This document shows, piece after piece, positions 63,121-64,000 of a DNA stretch of 64,000 bases. The translations under genes and the position numbers were made by a program. Under the pieces are notes generated by a model. That model was not told where the DNA came from. It worked only from the letters and a program-made list of their open reading frames with translations, and made no database searches. How positions within the stretch are numbered: position 1 is the stretch's first letter; the number at the start of each line of letters is the position of its first letter. The stretch is from Agitococcus sp. (GTDB lineage: Bacteria > Pseudomonadota > Gammaproteobacteria > Pseudomonadales > Moraxellaceae). The DNA lies in NCBI GenBank assembly GCA_030646715.1, contig JAUSLJ010000042.1:124001-188000 (forward strand). Reading direction: 5' to 3'.

Positions 63121-64000
63121 TTATTTAGCGTAGTTAATGATAATGTTCACTCGGCGGTTTTCTTGCTGACCTGCTGAACTACTATTATACGCAAAACGAC
63201 GCGACTGACCGAAGCCTTCTGCTGTTAAGCGTGAACGGGCAATGCCAAAATTATTGACTAAATAGTCAACCACATTTTGGGCGCGACGCTGAGACATTTC
63301 CATAGCCAATGCAGGTGTCGCTTGCAAATTGCCTGTGTGTCCTTCCACTGTTGCAGTAGTGGTTGGATTTGCTTTAAGAAACTTCGCCACTTTGCGTAGC
63401 TCACTATCGTACTGAGGTTTAACGTCAGCTTTGTCTTGGTCAAACTCCATATCCATCGCCATCGTCACTCTCGCTGGAACAACCGTCAGGCCTTCAACAT
63501 CCGTCGCACAAGCAATGACTGTGTCAATGCGTCTATTCTGACGTTTGCCTTCTTCAGTATTATTGTCCGCAATAGGGCGCGTATCACCATAACCTACTGC
63601 TGACAATCGGGATGGAGCAATCTTGAAGCTATTTTGGAGGTAACTAACGACACTCTCGGCACGATGTTGCGATAAGGCGATATTGTGTTCTGGCGCGCCG
63701 ACATTATCGGAGTGACCTTCGATAATCGCAGTAGTTTCAGGGTATTTCTGCAAGAAAGTACCGATGACAGCCAGTTTCTCACTTTCTTCACGCTGAATGT
63801 CGTCTTGGTTAATCTCAAACTGAATATCGAGAATGCTACAGTATTGTTGGCTCTGTGTAGTAGTGGCCGTGGGGCCAACGGTATTTGGCTCAGAGCTTGT
63901 TGATGAGTTCGTTGTTTTACCAAAACGATAAACTAAACCCAGTGAAAAAAGATCAACATCACCCAGATTACCGACAGCATCATCCAGTCGATACCTTTCA
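63121..64000 (-). CDS. OmpA-type protein with two OmpA_C domains (5' end beyond window)
   Basis: The frame is open from the window end to the stop at 63121. The ORF-track start (63753) is an internal TTG. The upstream part reads DVDLFSLGLVYRFGKTT, the last strand of an outer-membrane barrel, then a short linker. Two OmpA-like peptidoglycan-binding domains follow: the first has EGHSDNVGAPEHNIALSQHR and GYGDTRPIADNN, the second has EGHTGNLQATPALAMEMSQR and GFGQSRRFAYNS. The tandem is unusual because most OmpA proteins carry one. The second copy has a changed HSDN motif (HTGN) and may bind differently. Confidence 0.9.
   Translation of the reverse strand, partial: ERYRLDDAVGNLGDVDLFSLGLVYRFGKTTNSSTSSEPNTVGPTATTTQSQQYCSILDIQFEINQDDIQREESEKLAVIGTFLQKYPETTAIIEGHSDNVGAPEHNIALSQHRAESVVSYLQNSFKIAPSRLSAVGYGDTRPIADNNTEEGKRQNRRIDTVIACATDVEGLTVVPARVTMAMDMEFDQDKADVKPQYDSELRKVAKFLKANPTTTATVEGHTGNLQATPALAMEMSQRRAQNVVDYLVNNFGIARSRLTAEGFGQSRRFAYNSSSAGQQENRRVNIIINYAK

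Overview
The window is a mid-GC gammaproteobacterial chromosome segment. The order fur ... recN-grpE-dnaK-dnaJ-dapB, the mnmG-rsmG-parA-parB block and the paired PA2778/PA2779-type genes point to a Pseudomonadales-like lineage, perhaps Moraxellaceae. That placement is inferred from gene order and protein style only. No rRNA, tRNA, CRISPR array, prophage or complete insertion sequence was seen.

Layout. (1) 1-11.7 kb: the 3' part of fur, a transglutaminase-like protein, rarA, an unrecognised pair (a FtsK-like remnant plus a DUF1566 protein), recN, then the heat-shock block grpE-dnaK-dnaJ behind a very good sigma-32 promoter, and dapB. (2) 11.7-17.7 kb: a quinone reductase-like flavoprotein, an AraC regulator, and a tight three-gene minus-strand cassette (haem-oxygenase-like diiron protein, methyltransferase, ATP-grasp ligase) that I cannot assign to a known pathway. 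(3) 16.8-26.4 kb: a LysR regulator divergent from an acyl-CoA/4-hydroxyacid-type catabolic cluster (ACAD10/11-like dehydrogenase, ACAD10/11-like phosphotransferase, histidine phosphatase, three SDRs, alpha/beta hydrolase, quinone oxidoreductase). (4) 26.4-30.4 kb: an XRE regulator divergent from a four-gene translationally coupled membrane operon (fatty acid hydroxylase, unknown, HTTM-like/DCC fusion, DUF2459). (5) 30.7-44.3 kb: a complete urea-use island: allophanate hydrolase and urea carboxylase behind a sigma-54-type promoter, a GntR regulator, a porin-like protein and the UrtABCDE urea transporter. The ATP-dependent urea amidolyase route is therefore present; no urease genes are in the window. 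(6) 44.3-53.6 kb: the PA2778/PA2779 pair, mnmG, a RelE-type toxin-antitoxin pair wedged before rsmG, parAB, three small genes and a four-CBS diguanylate cyclase. (7) 53.7-64 kb: an AT-rich two-gene island with an EEP-fold nuclease, dsbB, gshA, an NTF2-like protein, the fused isobutyryl-CoA mutase icmF, a HigBA-type pair, a decayed Sel1-repeat gene, and an OmpA-type protein with two OmpA_C domains that runs off the window.

The most striking non-genic content is a dense set of short palindromic repeats of several families. One family of about 103 bp occurs four times with compensatory changes in both arms of two hairpins, which is direct evidence for a conserved structure. A second, GC-rich hairpin family is intergenic at most sites but has landed in frame inside icmF, where it encodes a [11 protein letters not shown] linker. 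A third supplies the last codons and the stop of the PA2778-type gene, and a fourth abuts the broken end of the Sel1 pseudogene. These elements, the orphan diiron/methyltransferase/ATP-grasp cassette and the nuclease island are the best candidates for undescribed biology.
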